Source: Methylomonas sp. LL1 (GTDB lineage Bacteria; Pseudomonadota; Gammaproteobacteria; Methylococcales; Methylomonadaceae). From it: a stretch of 64,000 nt of DNA. The notes under the pieces were generated by a model. It made no database searches, was not told the DNA's origin, and saw nothing but the letters and a program-made list of their open reading frames with translations. Within the stretch, counting starts at the first letter, position 1; the number at the start of each line of letters is the position of its first letter. This document shows positions 1 through 9,264 of the stretch, in pieces. Both the position numbers and the translations under genes were made by a program. The DNA is taken from assembly GCF_015711015.1 (NCBI RefSeq), contig NZ_CP064653.1, forward strand, positions 2,728,001-2,792,000, read 5' to 3'.

Positions 1-30
1 CTGGTCGAATCCAGTGGAGCGTCTGACTGA
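1..30 (+). CDS. 3' end of an upstream gene, probably the ABC exporter ATPase
   Basis: The first nine codons (LVESSGASD) run in frame to a TGA at 28-30. That stop overlaps the ATG of the next gene at 30-32 (TGATG), so the two are translationally coupled. In YbhFSR-type exporters the gene before two tandem ABC-2 permeases encodes the ATP-binding subunit, so that is the likely identity. Nine residues cannot prove it. Confidence 0.5.
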   Translation: MVESSGASD

Positions 31-1151
31 TGCGGGTTACCCACCAACGCCTGCGGGGACTGATACGCAAGGAATTTTTACAGGTACTGCGCGACCCCAG
101 CAGCCTGGCAATCGCCTTTGCGATGCCGGTATTTTTATTGCTGCTGTTCGGTTACGGCGTCTCCCTGGATGCCAAGCATATGCCGCTGGGCTTGGTGGTG
201 GAAAAACCGACGGCGGAGACCCGCGAGTTTACCGGCGGCTTCGAGCAGTCCGAGTATTTCGAGAGTTATTATTTTAGCGACATGCCGACGGCCAGCCGCG
301 CACTGGAAATGCGGCAAATCAACGCCATCATCCACTTACAAGCCGATTTCGAGCGGCGCCTGTACCAGCGGGAACCGGCGCCGATTCAGGTCATCGTCGA
401 CGGTGTCGACGCCAACACCGCCCGTCTGCTCAGCGGCTACATTCAGGGCGTTTGGGACAAATGGATCAACCGGCGAGGCGAAATTCGCGGCCTAAGATCC
501 ATGCGGGCGGTACGACTGGAAACACGGGTCTGGTACAACAGCGCCTTGCGCAGCCGGAATTTTCTGGTACCCGGCCTAATCGCGGTGATCATGACACTAA
601 TAGGCGCCTTGCTGACCGCGCTAGTGGTGGCGCGGGAATGGGAACGAGGCACCATGGAGGCGCTGATCGCAACGCCGGTCAGCGTGCGCCAAGTCTTGCT
701 GGGCAAGTTGGTTCCGTATTACTTGCTGGGCATGGGGGGCATGTTGCTATCGATCGCAATGGCGGTATGGTTGTTCGAAGTGCCTTTGCTGGGTTCGCTG
801 TGGGTATTGCTGGTTTGCGGCTCGCTGTTTTTACTGGTGGCGCTGGGCATGGGTCTATTGATCTCGATTGCGGCCAAGAATCAATTCGTCGCCGGCCAGA
901 TCGCCATCACCGTCACCTTTCTACCGGCATTTTTGCTGTCCGGCTTTATTTTCAATATCGACAGCATGCCGGCGGCGGTACAACTGTTTACCCATCTGGT
1001 CGCCGCCCGCTACTTCGTGGCGATTTTGCAAACCGTGTTCCTGGCCGGTAATGTCTGGGAAGTGATCATCCCCAATGCGCTGGCTCTGAGCTTGATGGCC
1101 GCGATATTCCTGGCGCTGGCTCTCTGGCACGCGCCGCGCCGGCTGGAATAA
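30..1151 (+). CDS. ABC-2 type exporter permease (YbhS/YhhJ-like), first of a pair
   Basis: This is a 373-residue inner-membrane subunit of a drug or small-molecule exporter. It has the ABC-2 layout: one N-terminal membrane helix (about residues 20-45), a large extracytoplasmic loop, then five helices from about residue 175. The cytoplasmic REWERGTMEALIATP segment after the second helix is the conserved ABC-2 coupling region. The start overlaps the previous stop, and the second permease follows after 3 bp. Substrate is unknown; YbhFSR-type systems export cationic drugs or toxicants. Two similar but non-identical permeases in tandem suggest a heterodimeric channel. Confidence 0.85.
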   Translation: MRVTHQRLRGLIRKEFLQVLRDPSSLAIAFAMPVFLLLLFGYGVSLDAKHMPLGLVVEKPTAETREFTGGFEQSEYFESYYFSDMPTASRALEMRQINAIIHLQADFERRLYQREPAPIQVIVDGVDANTARLLSGYIQGVWDKWINRRGEIRGLRSMRAVRLETRVWYNSALRSRNFLVPGLIAVIMTLIGALLTALVVAREWERGTMEALIATPVSVRQVLLGKLVPYYLLGMGGMLLSIAMAVWLFEVPLLGSLWVLLVCGSLFLLVALGMGLLISIAAKNQFVAGQIAITVTFLPAFLLSGFIFNIDSMPAAVQLFTHLVAARYFVAILQTVFLAGNVWEVIIPNALALSLMAAIFLALALWHAPRRLE

Positions 1152-1154
1152 ATT

Positions 1155-2267
1155 ATGTGGTTGCGCATCCATGCCTTGTTAATCAAGGAATTCCTAAATC
1201 TGGTCAAGGACAAGAAAAGCCGCTTCGTGCTGATCGTACCGCCCATGGTGCAGTTGTTCGTGTTCGGCTATGCGGCGACTTTCGATCTTAATCAAGTACC
1301 GATCGCGATTTATAACCAAGACGCCGGCATCGCCTCGCGCGATTTGATCGCCCGCTTCAATGGCGCGCCAGCCTTCCGAGAAGTGCTGCGCATCGGGCAC
1401 CAGGCCCAAATCGCCGAAGCCTTGGACAGTAAACAAGTCTTACTGGTGCTGCATATCGACCGGCATTTCAGCCGCGATCTATTGAGCGGGCGCCAGCCGG
1501 CGATGGTGCAAATCCTGCTGGACGGCAGGGACTCCAATACCGCGCAGATCGCGCTGGGTTATGCGCAATCGGTACTGAGCGACTTCAATATGAACTGGGC
1601 GAGGGAAAGGCACATCCCGCTAGCGCCGGCGACATTGCAAACCCGCGCCTGGTTCAATCCGAACCTGGAAAGCCGCTGGTTCATCGTGCCCGGCATCGTC
1701 GGACTGATGACGCTGGTGGTAACCATGATCGTCACCGCGCTATCGGTGGCACGCGAGCGCGAGCAAGGCACCTTCGATCAATTGCTGGTAACTCCGTTTA
1801 CGCCAACCGAAATCCTGATCGGCAAGGCGATACCCGGTCTTATCATCGGCGTGCTCGAAGCCACGTTCGGTATCGTCATGGCGCTATTCTGGTTTCAGGT
1901 ACCCTTGCTCGGCAGTCTGGCGGCCTTGTATCTGGGCATCGTGCTATACGTGTTCTCGGTAATCGGCGTGGGGCTGATGATCTCGTCCATGTCGGTCACC
2001 CAGCAGCAAGGCTTGCTCGGCGGTTTTCTGGTGATAGTGCCGGCGGTGATTCTGTCGGGCTACGCTACCCCCATCGCCAACATGCCGGAATTTGTGCAAA
2101 CCCTAACCCTGATCAACCCCTTACGTTACTTCCTGGTCATCATCCGAGGCGTATTCCTGCAAGGCCTGGACAGCGCCGCGCTCTTCGACCAGTATTGGCC
2201 GCTGCTGATCATCGGCGTGCTATCGCTCGGTTGCGCGGGCTGGTTGTTCCGCCGGCGCTTGTATTGA
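1155..2267 (+). CDS. ABC-2 type exporter permease (YbhR-like), second of a pair
   Basis: At 370 residues this has the same architecture as its neighbour: an N-terminal helix (VLIVPPMVQLFVFGYAATF), a roughly 130-residue periplasmic loop, and five C-terminal helices. The diagnostic REREQGTFDQLLVTPF coupling segment is present. It begins 3 bp after the first permease stop, so both are surely cotranscribed and should form the membrane half of one exporter. It is the last gene of the operon. The following gene is convergent, and the 81-bp gap shows no clear T-tailed hairpin. Substrate is not predictable from sequence. Confidence 0.85.
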   Translation: MWLRIHALLIKEFLNLVKDKKSRFVLIVPPMVQLFVFGYAATFDLNQVPIAIYNQDAGIASRDLIARFNGAPAFREVLRIGHQAQIAEALDSKQVLLVLHIDRHFSRDLLSGRQPAMVQILLDGRDSNTAQIALGYAQSVLSDFNMNWARERHIPLAPATLQTRAWFNPNLESRWFIVPGIVGLMTLVVTMIVTALSVAREREQGTFDQLLVTPFTPTEILIGKAIPGLIIGVLEATFGIVMALFWFQVPLLGSLAALYLGIVLYVFSVIGVGLMISSMSVTQQQGLLGGFLVIVPAVILSGYATPIANMPEFVQTLTLINPLRYFLVIIRGVFLQGLDSAALFDQYWPLLIIGVLSLGCAGWLFRRRLY

Positions 2268-2348
2268 CTGGGCCGGGAAATCGGACAAGCTCTAACTCGG
2301 CGGCAAGGGTTTGATATTGCTCCGCTCCAGCCTCCCACCACAGCCGCA

Positions 2349-4622
2349 TCAAAACGGCTCACTCGGGCGGATTTCATCGGCTTCGTCGAGCAATTTCAAT
2401 ATTTTCTGGTAGTCGAAATAATCGGCAAGGCGCGATAACGCACAACCCAATGTTGAGTCTGTCTCCTCGATTTGGGCGATAACTTTCGCGATGCGTTTGC
2501 AATCCAGGCTTACCGAGGCGTTACGCAGCTCTTGACGCAGCGTGGCGGGCAATGCGGCCAGATCCGCCGGCATCACTGGGAGGCTGGCGCCAGCAGGTGC
2601 GTCGCCTTGGTAGATGTATTTCAAGCCCAGCTGCCGGGCCAAACAGTCATAGATTTCGTCGAAGCGGTAAGGTTTACTGACAAAATCGTCCATGCCGGCA
2701 TCGAGCATTTCCTGTTGTTGTTCCTTAAAGGCCGAGGCGGTAACGGCGACAATCTTGACCGTCTGTCCCTCAGGCAATCGCCGCAGGCGCCGAGTCGCTT
2801 CGATACCGTCCATCAGCGGCATTTGCCTGTCCATCCAGATCAAATCGGGACGCCAGCCTTGGAACAGTGTTAGGCATTGTTCGCCGTTACCGGCGATTTT
2901 GACCTCCAAGCCGAGGTCGGTCATCAGCCGGCTAAGCAGCAACTGATTCTCCCGCTGGTCCTCGACTATCATGATCCTATACCGGGGCTGGCCTGGGGCC
3001 AGTCCCGCCACTTCGCCTGGTTTGCCGGTCTCGCGTCCGAGAATGTCGACAGAACTTGCCGCTTCCACCGGCAGATCGATCCGAAACAAAGAACCCTTGC
3101 CTAACCGGCTTTCGACGGCAATGTTGCCGCCCATCATCTGCACGAATTGGCGGCTGATGGTCAACCCCAGGCCAGTGCCTCGTCGAACGTCTGTATTCCC
3201 GAGTTGCACGAAGGGTTCGAACATGCGGGGCTGGTCTTCCAAGGCAATGCCGGGGCCGGAGTCTTCGATTTCGACCAGTAAATGGCGTCGGGCATTATCC
3301 TTGACACCCAATCGCACGGTGATTTCGCCCTGTTCGGTGAACTTCACCGCGTTGTTGATCAGATTGATCAGGATTTGCCGTATTCGAGACTTGTCACTCC
3401 TGATATAGCGTGGGAATTCCGCCGACTGCTCTAGCCGCAACTGCAAGCCTTTTTCCTGGGCGCGGATTTTCATCATCTCGGTAACCTCCTGTACCAGGCC
3501 GCCCAAATCGAATGGCGTAATTTCCAGTTGCATTCGCCCAGCTTCGATCTTGGCCATTTCCAACACGTCGTTGATCAGATTCAGCAGGTGTTCGCCGCTA
3601 CGGTTGATGATGTCCAGATTCTCGCGCTGGTTTAGAGTCAATTGCGGGTCGCGGCGCATCATGGCCGAGAAACCGAGAATGGCATTCATCGGAGTCCGCA
3701 GTTCGTGGCTCATGTTGGCCAGGAACACACTTTTGGCCTTGTTGGCCGCTTCGGCGGCATCGCGGGCCTGCAGCAACTCTCGGCCGCGCCGCGCCAGTTG
3801 CCGTCTATCTTCCTGAAACTGCTCGACGGCATGCGCCATTTCGTCGATCTCGTCGTCATTCGCTCGCGGCACGATAGCAGCGCCGTTACCCTCCCGCAGG
3901 TTGCGGCTGACATACTGGAGACGGGTCAAAACATGCCGCCCAAGAAATGTCTGAGCAACCAGCCATGCCAGCAGTAAACTGCCGGCCAGCAATATCTCCA
4001 CCCAACGTTCGTTTCTTCGCGAAGCGTCCGCCAGTTCTCGCACGACTCTACGATACGCCACGCTGAATTGGGAATTCAGCACCTGCGCCGAAAGCACCAT
4101 CGCGCTGGCCTGGCGGCTAAGTTCGTCGTCAAACGCCCGTTCCAACACTTGCCGCCCGGATGAGGTGCGTTGGCCGGCGGACGGCAAGGACGCTTCGGCC
4201 TGCAATCCGCTCTCCCGCAATTGCGCCACGACGTTGGCCGTATTGCGAAACAATTGGCTAGCCTGATGCAATTCGAGTATCACCGCATCGTTGCCGGCGG
4301 CGGCGAGCCGCTCCACCAGGTCGTCGAATAGATCCATCTGTTCGACGATGCCGGCATAGCTTGCGCGCATCCTGGCTAGCGAATCGGCGCTCGCCAGTTG
4401 ATAGGACTCGCGTTCGATCAGCAAGGTGCGTTGAACCAAATCCTGTGCTTCCTGCATGCGGACCAGACGGTCTTCGGCCAGTAGCCGGACGCTGGCGGCC
4501 GAGGTCCGCAGTGCGTAAACCGCTGTCAGCCCACCGGCCAATATCAACAATGCCAATACGCCCGCCGCGATCAGGAACTGCCAGCGCAAGGACCTCGGCC
4601 ATAAGCGGCGGTGAGTTGTCAT
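2349..4622 (-). CDS. TorS-like hybrid sensor histidine kinase
   Basis: The order is: N-terminal helix (about residues 15-38), periplasmic helical sensor region, second helix (about 210-230), HAMP-like linker, coiled coil, HisKA with phosphoacceptor His306 in NMSHELRT, HATPase_c (N box, GTGLGLTI G2 box), and a receiver domain with phospho-Asp598 (WMDRQMP). A roughly 65-residue helical tail follows instead of a clear HPt domain. The start at 4622 is preferred over an in-frame TTG at 4640, because the ATG lies 5 bp after the stop of the preceding binding-protein gene. That partner suggests a TorT/TorS-type pair in which a soluble binding protein presents a ligand to the kinase. No DNA-binding response regulator is encoded alongside. 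Confidence 0.85.
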   Translation of the reverse strand: MTTHRRLWPRSLRWQFLIAAGVLALLILAGGLTAVYALRTSAASVRLLAEDRLVRMQEAQDLVQRTLLIERESYQLASADSLARMRASYAGIVEQMDLFDDLVERLAAAGNDAVILELHQASQLFRNTANVVAQLRESGLQAEASLPSAGQRTSSGRQVLERAFDDELSRQASAMVLSAQVLNSQFSVAYRRVVRELADASRRNERWVEILLAGSLLLAWLVAQTFLGRHVLTRLQYVSRNLREGNGAAIVPRANDDEIDEMAHAVEQFQEDRRQLARRGRELLQARDAAEAANKAKSVFLANMSHELRTPMNAILGFSAMMRRDPQLTLNQRENLDIINRSGEHLLNLINDVLEMAKIEAGRMQLEITPFDLGGLVQEVTEMMKIRAQEKGLQLRLEQSAEFPRYIRSDKSRIRQILINLINNAVKFTEQGEITVRLGVKDNARRHLLVEIEDSGPGIALEDQPRMFEPFVQLGNTDVRRGTGLGLTISRQFVQMMGGNIAVESRLGKGSLFRIDLPVEAASSVDILGRETGKPGEVAGLAPGQPRYRIMIVEDQRENQLLLSRLMTDLGLEVKIAGNGEQCLTLFQGWRPDLIWMDRQMPLMDGIEATRRLRRLPEGQTVKIVAVTASAFKEQQQEMLDAGMDDFVSKPYRFDEIYDCLARQLGLKYIYQGDAPAGASLPVMPADLAALPATLRQELRNASVSLDCKRIAKVIAQIEETDSTLGCALSRLADYFDYQKILKLLDEADEIRPSEPF

Positions 4623-4627
4623 GTTTT

Positions 4628-5752
4628 TCAGCGCTTCCAAATTTGCCGGTAAATATCCCGATAACCATTATCGGGATCGTAGCTCATCCGGGGTCCGCCG
4701 TCGAAGGCAATATTCCCCGCCGTCACCAAATGAACCGGAATGACATAGCCCGTGACGGCTTCGCCCGCCATCAGCCGATTCAATTCGTCGACCAATTGCC
4801 AGCCCTGGAGATTTAGAGGTTCGGCGACGGTCGCGGTTTGAAAGGTTCCGGCCCGGATGCGCAGAAAGGCGGCGGGACTACCGTCACCCGCGGAAAGCAG
4901 GCTGATGCTCCCGCTCGGCCTGCCCGCCTTGATCAACTCGGGCACCGCGTAGTCGAAGTAGATGTCATTGATCGCCAAGGCGTGCGTCCAGCGCATGCCG
5001 TAACCTGTCAGCAACTCTCGCGTGACCTCGGGCATTGCATCGGCGGCCCGCGAAATCGCCACATCCCGGATTTCCAACAAGGTGCACGTCGCGCACGCCC
5101 GCACGATCGCCGCCATCGCATTGGCCTTGGCCATGGCGATCTCGAAATTGCTGTCGGTGAGAATCACAACCCCAGCGGGGTCCCGAGCTTCGGCAATAGC
5201 CGCCAGCGCCGTGATGCGCGCGACCTCCAGCGGATCGGTGGACACATTGATCGCGACGGGGCCGTCCGCAATCACCCCAGCCGTCGGGGCGACATGCCAA
5301 CCGACCATGGCAATACCTCGCTGAGCGAGCCCCGCCAGCCGCGTGCTCAGGCTATGAACATCGGCGCCGACGATGATCATGCCGTCCGGCCGCGATGCCG
5401 ATGCGGCTTCGATTGCCTTGCCGCGCCCATCGGGCGTCCCGCCCGCATCGTAAACTCGAGTACTCCAGCCGATTACCTCGGCGGCTTCCCGGATACCCAG
5501 AGTAACGCCGAGAACGCCGCCGTTGCGCAAGTCCTCGCTGACAATCGCCACCCTCGCGCCGGCCCGTGCCGACGGTCCCGAACGTGGGCCGCCCCAGGGT
5601 AAACCGTGTTCTTGAAAACTGGCGAGAATTTGCTGTATCTGTGCCGGGGAGGTGGATACCGATATGCTCTCGACTCCATCCGCATAGCCAGAAACAGCGC
5701 GGAACAGGCATAAACAACCTACCGAGACTACTTGAAGAATGCGCGAAAACAT
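4628..5752 (-). CDS. TorT-like periplasmic sugar-type binding protein (Peripla_BP family)
   Basis: A 374-residue secreted protein with a signal peptide (hydrophobic stretch about 5-22). It has the two-lobe fold of ribose/LacI-type binding proteins: '[21 protein letters not shown]' near residue 70 and '[10 protein letters not shown]' near 125 match the first lobe. It is the first gene of a two-gene operon with the hybrid kinase, and no ABC permease or ATPase follows. A sensory accessory role as in TorT is therefore more likely than transport. It is divergent from the xoxF cluster, so methanol-, PQQ- or lanthanide-related sensing is possible but unproven. Confidence 0.75.
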   Translation of the reverse strand: MFSRILQVVSVGCLCLFRAVSGYADGVESISVSTSPAQIQQILASFQEHGLPWGGPRSGPSARAGARVAIVSEDLRNGGVLGVTLGIREAAEVIGWSTRVYDAGGTPDGRGKAIEAASASRPDGMIIVGADVHSLSTRLAGLAQRGIAMVGWHVAPTAGVIADGPVAINVSTDPLEVARITALAAIAEARDPAGVVILTDSNFEIAMAKANAMAAIVRACATCTLLEIRDVAISRAADAMPEVTRELLTGYGMRWTHALAINDIYFDYAVPELIKAGRPSGSISLLSAGDGSPAAFLRIRAGTFQTATVAEPLNLQGWQLVDELNRLMAGEAVTGYVIPVHLVTAGNIAFDGGPRMSYDPDNGYRDIYRQIWKR

Positions 5753-5780
5753 GACTGATATTCCTCCGTTATCCGTCTTG

Positions 5781-5796
5781 CAACGGTTTACCGTTG
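5781..5796. promoter_or_regulatory. inverted repeat upstream of the binding-protein/kinase operon
   Basis: CAACGG-TTTA-CCGTTG is a perfect 6-bp inverted repeat about 30 bp before the TorT-like start codon. Its position suits an operator or a 5'-leader hairpin. No regulator can be assigned. Confidence 0.3.
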
Positions 5797-5897
5797 CCGG
5801 CCCGGTCGAGCGCCATCAGGATCGCCGGATAGTCAAAATTCCCGAGTAAAGGGAAAGAGCATCACCCGGCATATTATCGATCAGCCCGGCTTAGCGT

Positions 5898-5917
5898 ATC
5901 GTATTCGCCAATACGAT
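5898..5917. promoter_or_regulatory. perfect 8-bp inverted repeat in the divergent intergenic region
   Basis: ATCGTATT-CGCC-AATACGAT is a perfect palindrome of two 8-bp arms around a 4-bp centre. It lies between the sensor operon and xoxF, just before the receiver-domain remnant. It could be an operator for a dimeric regulator or a short transcript hairpin. No T-run follows it. Confidence 0.35.
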
Positions 5918-5989
5918 GACTGTCCAGCCTCGGCCTACCCAACGTATCCTTGTGGTCGTAGCGGCGAATGGAACTTTGGGCGGGAATAG

Positions 5990-6170
5990 AATTTGCGCTT
6001 TATCCGCCGAGGCAGTGATCGCTATGATCTTTACGGCCTATCAGCGTAAGCGCCGAGCCGTTTCGATGCCGTCTATCACCGGCATACGCTTGTCCACCTG
6101 GATAAAATTGGGACGCCAGTTATGGAATAGTTTCAGACCTTTCGAGCCAATCCCGCCGATTCAAATCATA
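5990..6170 (-). pseudogene. decayed receiver-domain fragment of a hybrid kinase
   Basis: Read on the minus strand, one frame gives LFHNWRPNFIQVDKRMP, then VIDGIETARRLR, two adjacent stops, then AVKIIAITASA. This matches line by line the receiver core of the neighbouring TorS-like kinase ([39 protein letters not shown]). A stop lies just upstream and no start or flanking domain is present. The simplest reading is a partial duplication or leftover C-terminus of a second hybrid kinase that once stood here. Extent is approximate. Confidence 0.8.
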
Positions 6171-6322
6171 TAGTTGCCTGGCTGATCAGTACGGGCCATC
6201 GAGAACTAATTTAACAATCAGCTTATGCTCCATCTATTCAACAACAAATCTTTTCAAACTTGCCGTGAAAGTCATGGCCACACGGCTTTCATTTGCCGGG
6301 GTGGCGCGGTGATTTCAGAATC

Positions 6323-6370
6323 GTTAGGTCTTAATTCAACCCTAATCAAATACTAATAATACCCTAACTT
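6323..6370 (+). promoter_or_regulatory. ACCCTAA direct repeats upstream of xoxF
   Basis: ACCCTAA occurs at 6339-6345 and 6361-6367, exactly 22 bp apart (two helical turns). An inverted GTTAGG lies at 6323-6328. The cluster is about 145-190 bp upstream of the xoxF start, where a response-regulator site for methanol dehydrogenase genes would be expected. A TTGAAA follows at 6371, but no convincing -10 could be paired with it. Confidence 0.4.
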
Positions 6371-6510
6371 TTGAAAGGTAATCTGGGGGTGCTTCACTTC
6401 ACTATCCCACGGCGACTGGAACTTGCATCCAGGTGCATAACTGGTCAGTTAATTCCATGCATCGGGAAAACTCGCCCTAACGATAGCCACCTTTCCAAGG
6501 AGACCATTAA

Positions 6511-8334
6511 ATGACTGTCACAAACATACTTTATTTTAATAAGGAGCCACTTCCTGGCTCAAATGCACGACCGACCCAAATCCATAAGGGTGTAATGCTT
6601 GCGTTGTTGATCGGCGGTAGCGCCTTCTCCGTCGGTACAGTGTCGGCTGCCGGGGCGGGGGCAGAATGGACGACCGCTGGTGGTACGCCTGAAGGTACTC
6701 GTTATAGCGAACTGGCCGAAATTACCCCCGCCAATGCTGCTCAACTCAAGGAAGAGTTCTCGTTTAAAACCGGCGCCCATGGCAGCCACATGGGCGAACC
6801 GCTGGTGGTCGGTAATACCCTGTACGTCGTTACCCCTTTCCCCAACAAACTCATCGCTTATGACCTCACCAAGGGTCAGACCAAATGGACCTATGCCCCG
6901 CAAGTGAGTGAATACGCCAAGGGCGCCAATTGCTGCGGCGGGATCAATCGCGGCGCGGCTTATGCGGATGGCAAGATTGTTTTCAACCTTCTCGACAATA
7001 CCACAGTGGCTGTCGATGCGATCACCGGCAAGGAAGTCTGGCGCAATCACATGGCTGATCCTCATACCGGCGTGACGATGACAGTTGCGCCGGTCATTGC
7101 CAAGGACAAGGTCATTACGGCCTCTTCCAGCGGCGAGATGGGGGTTCGTGGATGGATTCAGGCGTTAGATCTGAAGACAGGCAAATCACTATGGCGTGCT
7201 TATAACACGGGGCCCGACAAGGATGTATTGATCGGCCAGAATTTCCGGGATAACTCGGTTTACTACAAAGACCAAGTCGATCAAGGTGCGAGCAGTTGGC
7301 CGAATCAGCGGGCTTACTTACTGGGTGGCAGTGCTGCCTGGGGTTACCTGACTTACGACCCGGAACTGGATTTACTGTTCTACGGCACCAGCCAGCCCGG
7401 TGTTTGGAACGCGGAAATGCGTTGTGAAAAATCCGAATATGAGAAAAACCCGCGCAAGTGCGACAACAAATGGGGCGCCTCGATCTTTGCCAGAAAACCC
7501 GACACCGGCGAGGCGATCTGGGCCTATCAGTTCGTTCCGCATGACAGTTGGGACTACGACGCAGCCAGCGAGAATATCGCCGTCAATCAAACAATCACCG
7601 TAAGAGGCGTTACCCACGACAAACTGCTGGTCCATTTCAACAAAAATGGTTTTGCTTATACCTTCGACCGAGCGACCGGCGAAGTGTTGTTGGCGCCTCA
7701 GTTTGTCGAGGATGTGAATTGGGCCAATGGCGTCGATCTGACTACCGGATTACCTGATGTCAACGATGACATGCGTGTCCACCAGGGTGAATTGACCGAA
7801 AACATCTGTCCGTCAGTACTGGGCGGAAAAGGTTGGGAACCTGCCTCCTTCTCACCGAAGACCGGTTTGTTCTATGCGCCAACATTCAACCTGTGCAGTA
7901 ACCTGGAAGCGCTAAAGGCCGAATTCATTTCCGGTTCTCCATACATGGGCACCGACTACAGCATCGGCGCGGCGAAGGATAAGAGTTATGCCAGCGAATT
8001 GATCGCTTGGGATGCCGCTAATGGCAAGAAAAAATGGGGCGTCAAGGAAAGCGCCTGGATCTACGCCGGCACACTGACGACGGCCGGTGGGGTGGTTTTC
8101 TACTCAACCAAGGAACCTTTGTTGAAGGCAGTTGATGCCAACACCGGCGAGCCTGTGTTTAGCACCAAACTGGAATGCAATACCGTTGGTAATCCGATTA
8201 GTTTCGCCGGTCCCGACGGTAAACAACGCATCGCCGTATTCAGTGATGATAAGTGTGCCGCCAACGCAGGCAGTGGTGACGACGATCACCAGTCTGGTAA
8301 CGGCGGCTGGGTTCACGTCTACAAATTACCCTAA
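6511..8334 (+). CDS. xoxF: PQQ-dependent, lanthanide-type methanol dehydrogenase (XoxF family)
   Basis: This periplasmic quinoprotein oxidises methanol (and possibly formaldehyde), passing electrons from PQQ to a c-type cytochrome. Family marks: the adjacent-cysteine pair Cys141-Cys142, the eight-bladed PQQ repeat pattern, ENICPS, and WDYD with Asp348 (catalytic) and Asp350. Asp350 is the extra acid that marks lanthanide-dependent enzymes. Glu209 (SGEMGVRGW) is a further metal ligand. The usual Asn ligand position reads GTSQPG, i.e. Gln295. A 12-13 residue insertion bounded by two cysteines follows shortly after. The start has a strong AAGGAG 7 bp upstream. The N-terminal region before the hydrophobic core is about 28 residues, so Met29 is an alternative start. 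xoxJ follows after 5 bp. The XoxF clade is uncertain, and another PQQ alcohol dehydrogenase is the alternative. Confidence 0.88.
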   Translation: MTVTNILYFNKEPLPGSNARPTQIHKGVMLALLIGGSAFSVGTVSAAGAGAEWTTAGGTPEGTRYSELAEITPANAAQLKEEFSFKTGAHGSHMGEPLVVGNTLYVVTPFPNKLIAYDLTKGQTKWTYAPQVSEYAKGANCCGGINRGAAYADGKIVFNLLDNTTVAVDAITGKEVWRNHMADPHTGVTMTVAPVIAKDKVITASSSGEMGVRGWIQALDLKTGKSLWRAYNTGPDKDVLIGQNFRDNSVYYKDQVDQGASSWPNQRAYLLGGSAAWGYLTYDPELDLLFYGTSQPGVWNAEMRCEKSEYEKNPRKCDNKWGASIFARKPDTGEAIWAYQFVPHDSWDYDAASENIAVNQTITVRGVTHDKLLVHFNKNGFAYTFDRATGEVLLAPQFVEDVNWANGVDLTTGLPDVNDDMRVHQGELTENICPSVLGGKGWEPASFSPKTGLFYAPTFNLCSNLEALKAEFISGSPYMGTDYSIGAAKDKSYASELIAWDAANGKKKWGVKESAWIYAGTLTTAGGVVFYSTKEPLLKAVDANTGEPVFSTKLECNTVGNPISFAGPDGKQRIAVFSDDKCAANAGSGDDDHQSGNGGWVHVYKLP

Positions 8335-8339
8335 TTGCC

Positions 8340-9257
8340 ATGTTATTCACAGGTACGGAGCAGGGCCACATCTCCCAACGACCTCAGCTTTTGTCAGGCA
8401 GGACGCGCGCTTTACTCGCCGCTGTTTTATTGTCATGCGCGACCGCGGTGACGGCAAAAGACGAGCTCCGAGTTTGCGCGGATCCAGACAATTTGCCGTT
8501 CTCTAATCAGAAGCAGGAAGGCTTCGAGAATAAGATCGCCAAGTTGTTGGCCGCCGATATGCACGCGAAGCTGAATTTTTACTGGCAAAAGCAACGGCAA
8601 GGTTACATCCGTGAAACGCTTGGGGCGAAATATTGCGACGTGGTGATGGGGGTACCCTACGGTTACGAACGAGTGCTCTCTACCCGCCCTTATTACCGTT
8701 CCGGCTATGCCTTCGTCACGGCGAAGAACCGCAATCTGGCGTTCAAATCTTTTGACGATCCACGCTTGCGCGATCTGAAAATAGGCCTGCATGCTATCGG
8801 CAACGATGGTTCGAATTCGCCGCCGGCGAATGCTCTGGCTCGTCGAGGCATTGTCGAGAATATCGCCGGCTACTCCATGTGGGGCGAGGAATCAATAACA
8901 AATCCTCAAGCTCAAATCGTGGATGCTGTCGCCAAGGGAGATATCGATGTGGCCGTGGTATGGGGACCGATCGGGGGCTTTTTTGCCAAACCATACGGTA
9001 AGACCCTGGTAGTAACCCCCGTGCCCGCCGACGAGCAGATGCCTTCTCTGCCTTTCGCCTTCGATATATCTCTGGGCGTTAGAAAAGACGATCAAGCTTT
9101 TGCGGCGAAACTGGAAAAGAGCCTGGCGCGGAAGCAGCGTCAGATTCTGAACATTTTGACTGCTTACAAAGTACCACTTATCAAACCACTCAGGGGTTCC
9201 ACTTCATCCCAACCAGACCCGGATCAGGTGGCCCTTCAAAATCAAAACACGAGGTAA
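8340..9257 (+). CDS. xoxJ: XoxJ/MxaJ-type periplasmic binding protein
   Basis: 305 residues with an N-terminal signal sequence (hydrophobic ALLAAVLLSCATAVTA about 24-39), then a type-II periplasmic binding fold that opens ELRVCADPDNLPFSN. That opening is the signature of quinoprotein-dehydrogenase-associated MxaJ/XoxJ proteins. The family has no transport partner and is thought to help maturation or activation of the methanol dehydrogenase in the periplasm. Position directly between xoxF and the cytochrome gene, with 5- and 7-bp gaps, supports this. The tail after about residue 290 is polar and likely disordered. Confidence 0.87.
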   Translation: MLFTGTEQGHISQRPQLLSGRTRALLAAVLLSCATAVTAKDELRVCADPDNLPFSNQKQEGFENKIAKLLAADMHAKLNFYWQKQRQGYIRETLGAKYCDVVMGVPYGYERVLSTRPYYRSGYAFVTAKNRNLAFKSFDDPRLRDLKIGLHAIGNDGSNSPPANALARRGIVENIAGYSMWGEESITNPQAQIVDAVAKGDIDVAVVWGPIGGFFAKPYGKTLVVTPVPADEQMPSLPFAFDISLGVRKDDQAFAAKLEKSLARKQRQILNILTAYKVPLIKPLRGSTSSQPDPDQVALQNQNTR

Positions 9258-9264
9258 ATCAATC

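Noticed and set aside
452-1051. Long open frame of about 200 codons overlapping the first permease
   Set aside because: It lies fully within the permease in another frame, has Arg/Gly-rich composition typical of a shadow frame, and resembles no family.
5916-6173. Plus-strand 85-codon gene upstream of xoxF
   Set aside because: It is the antisense of the decayed receiver-domain fragment; the same pattern appears opposite intact receivers.
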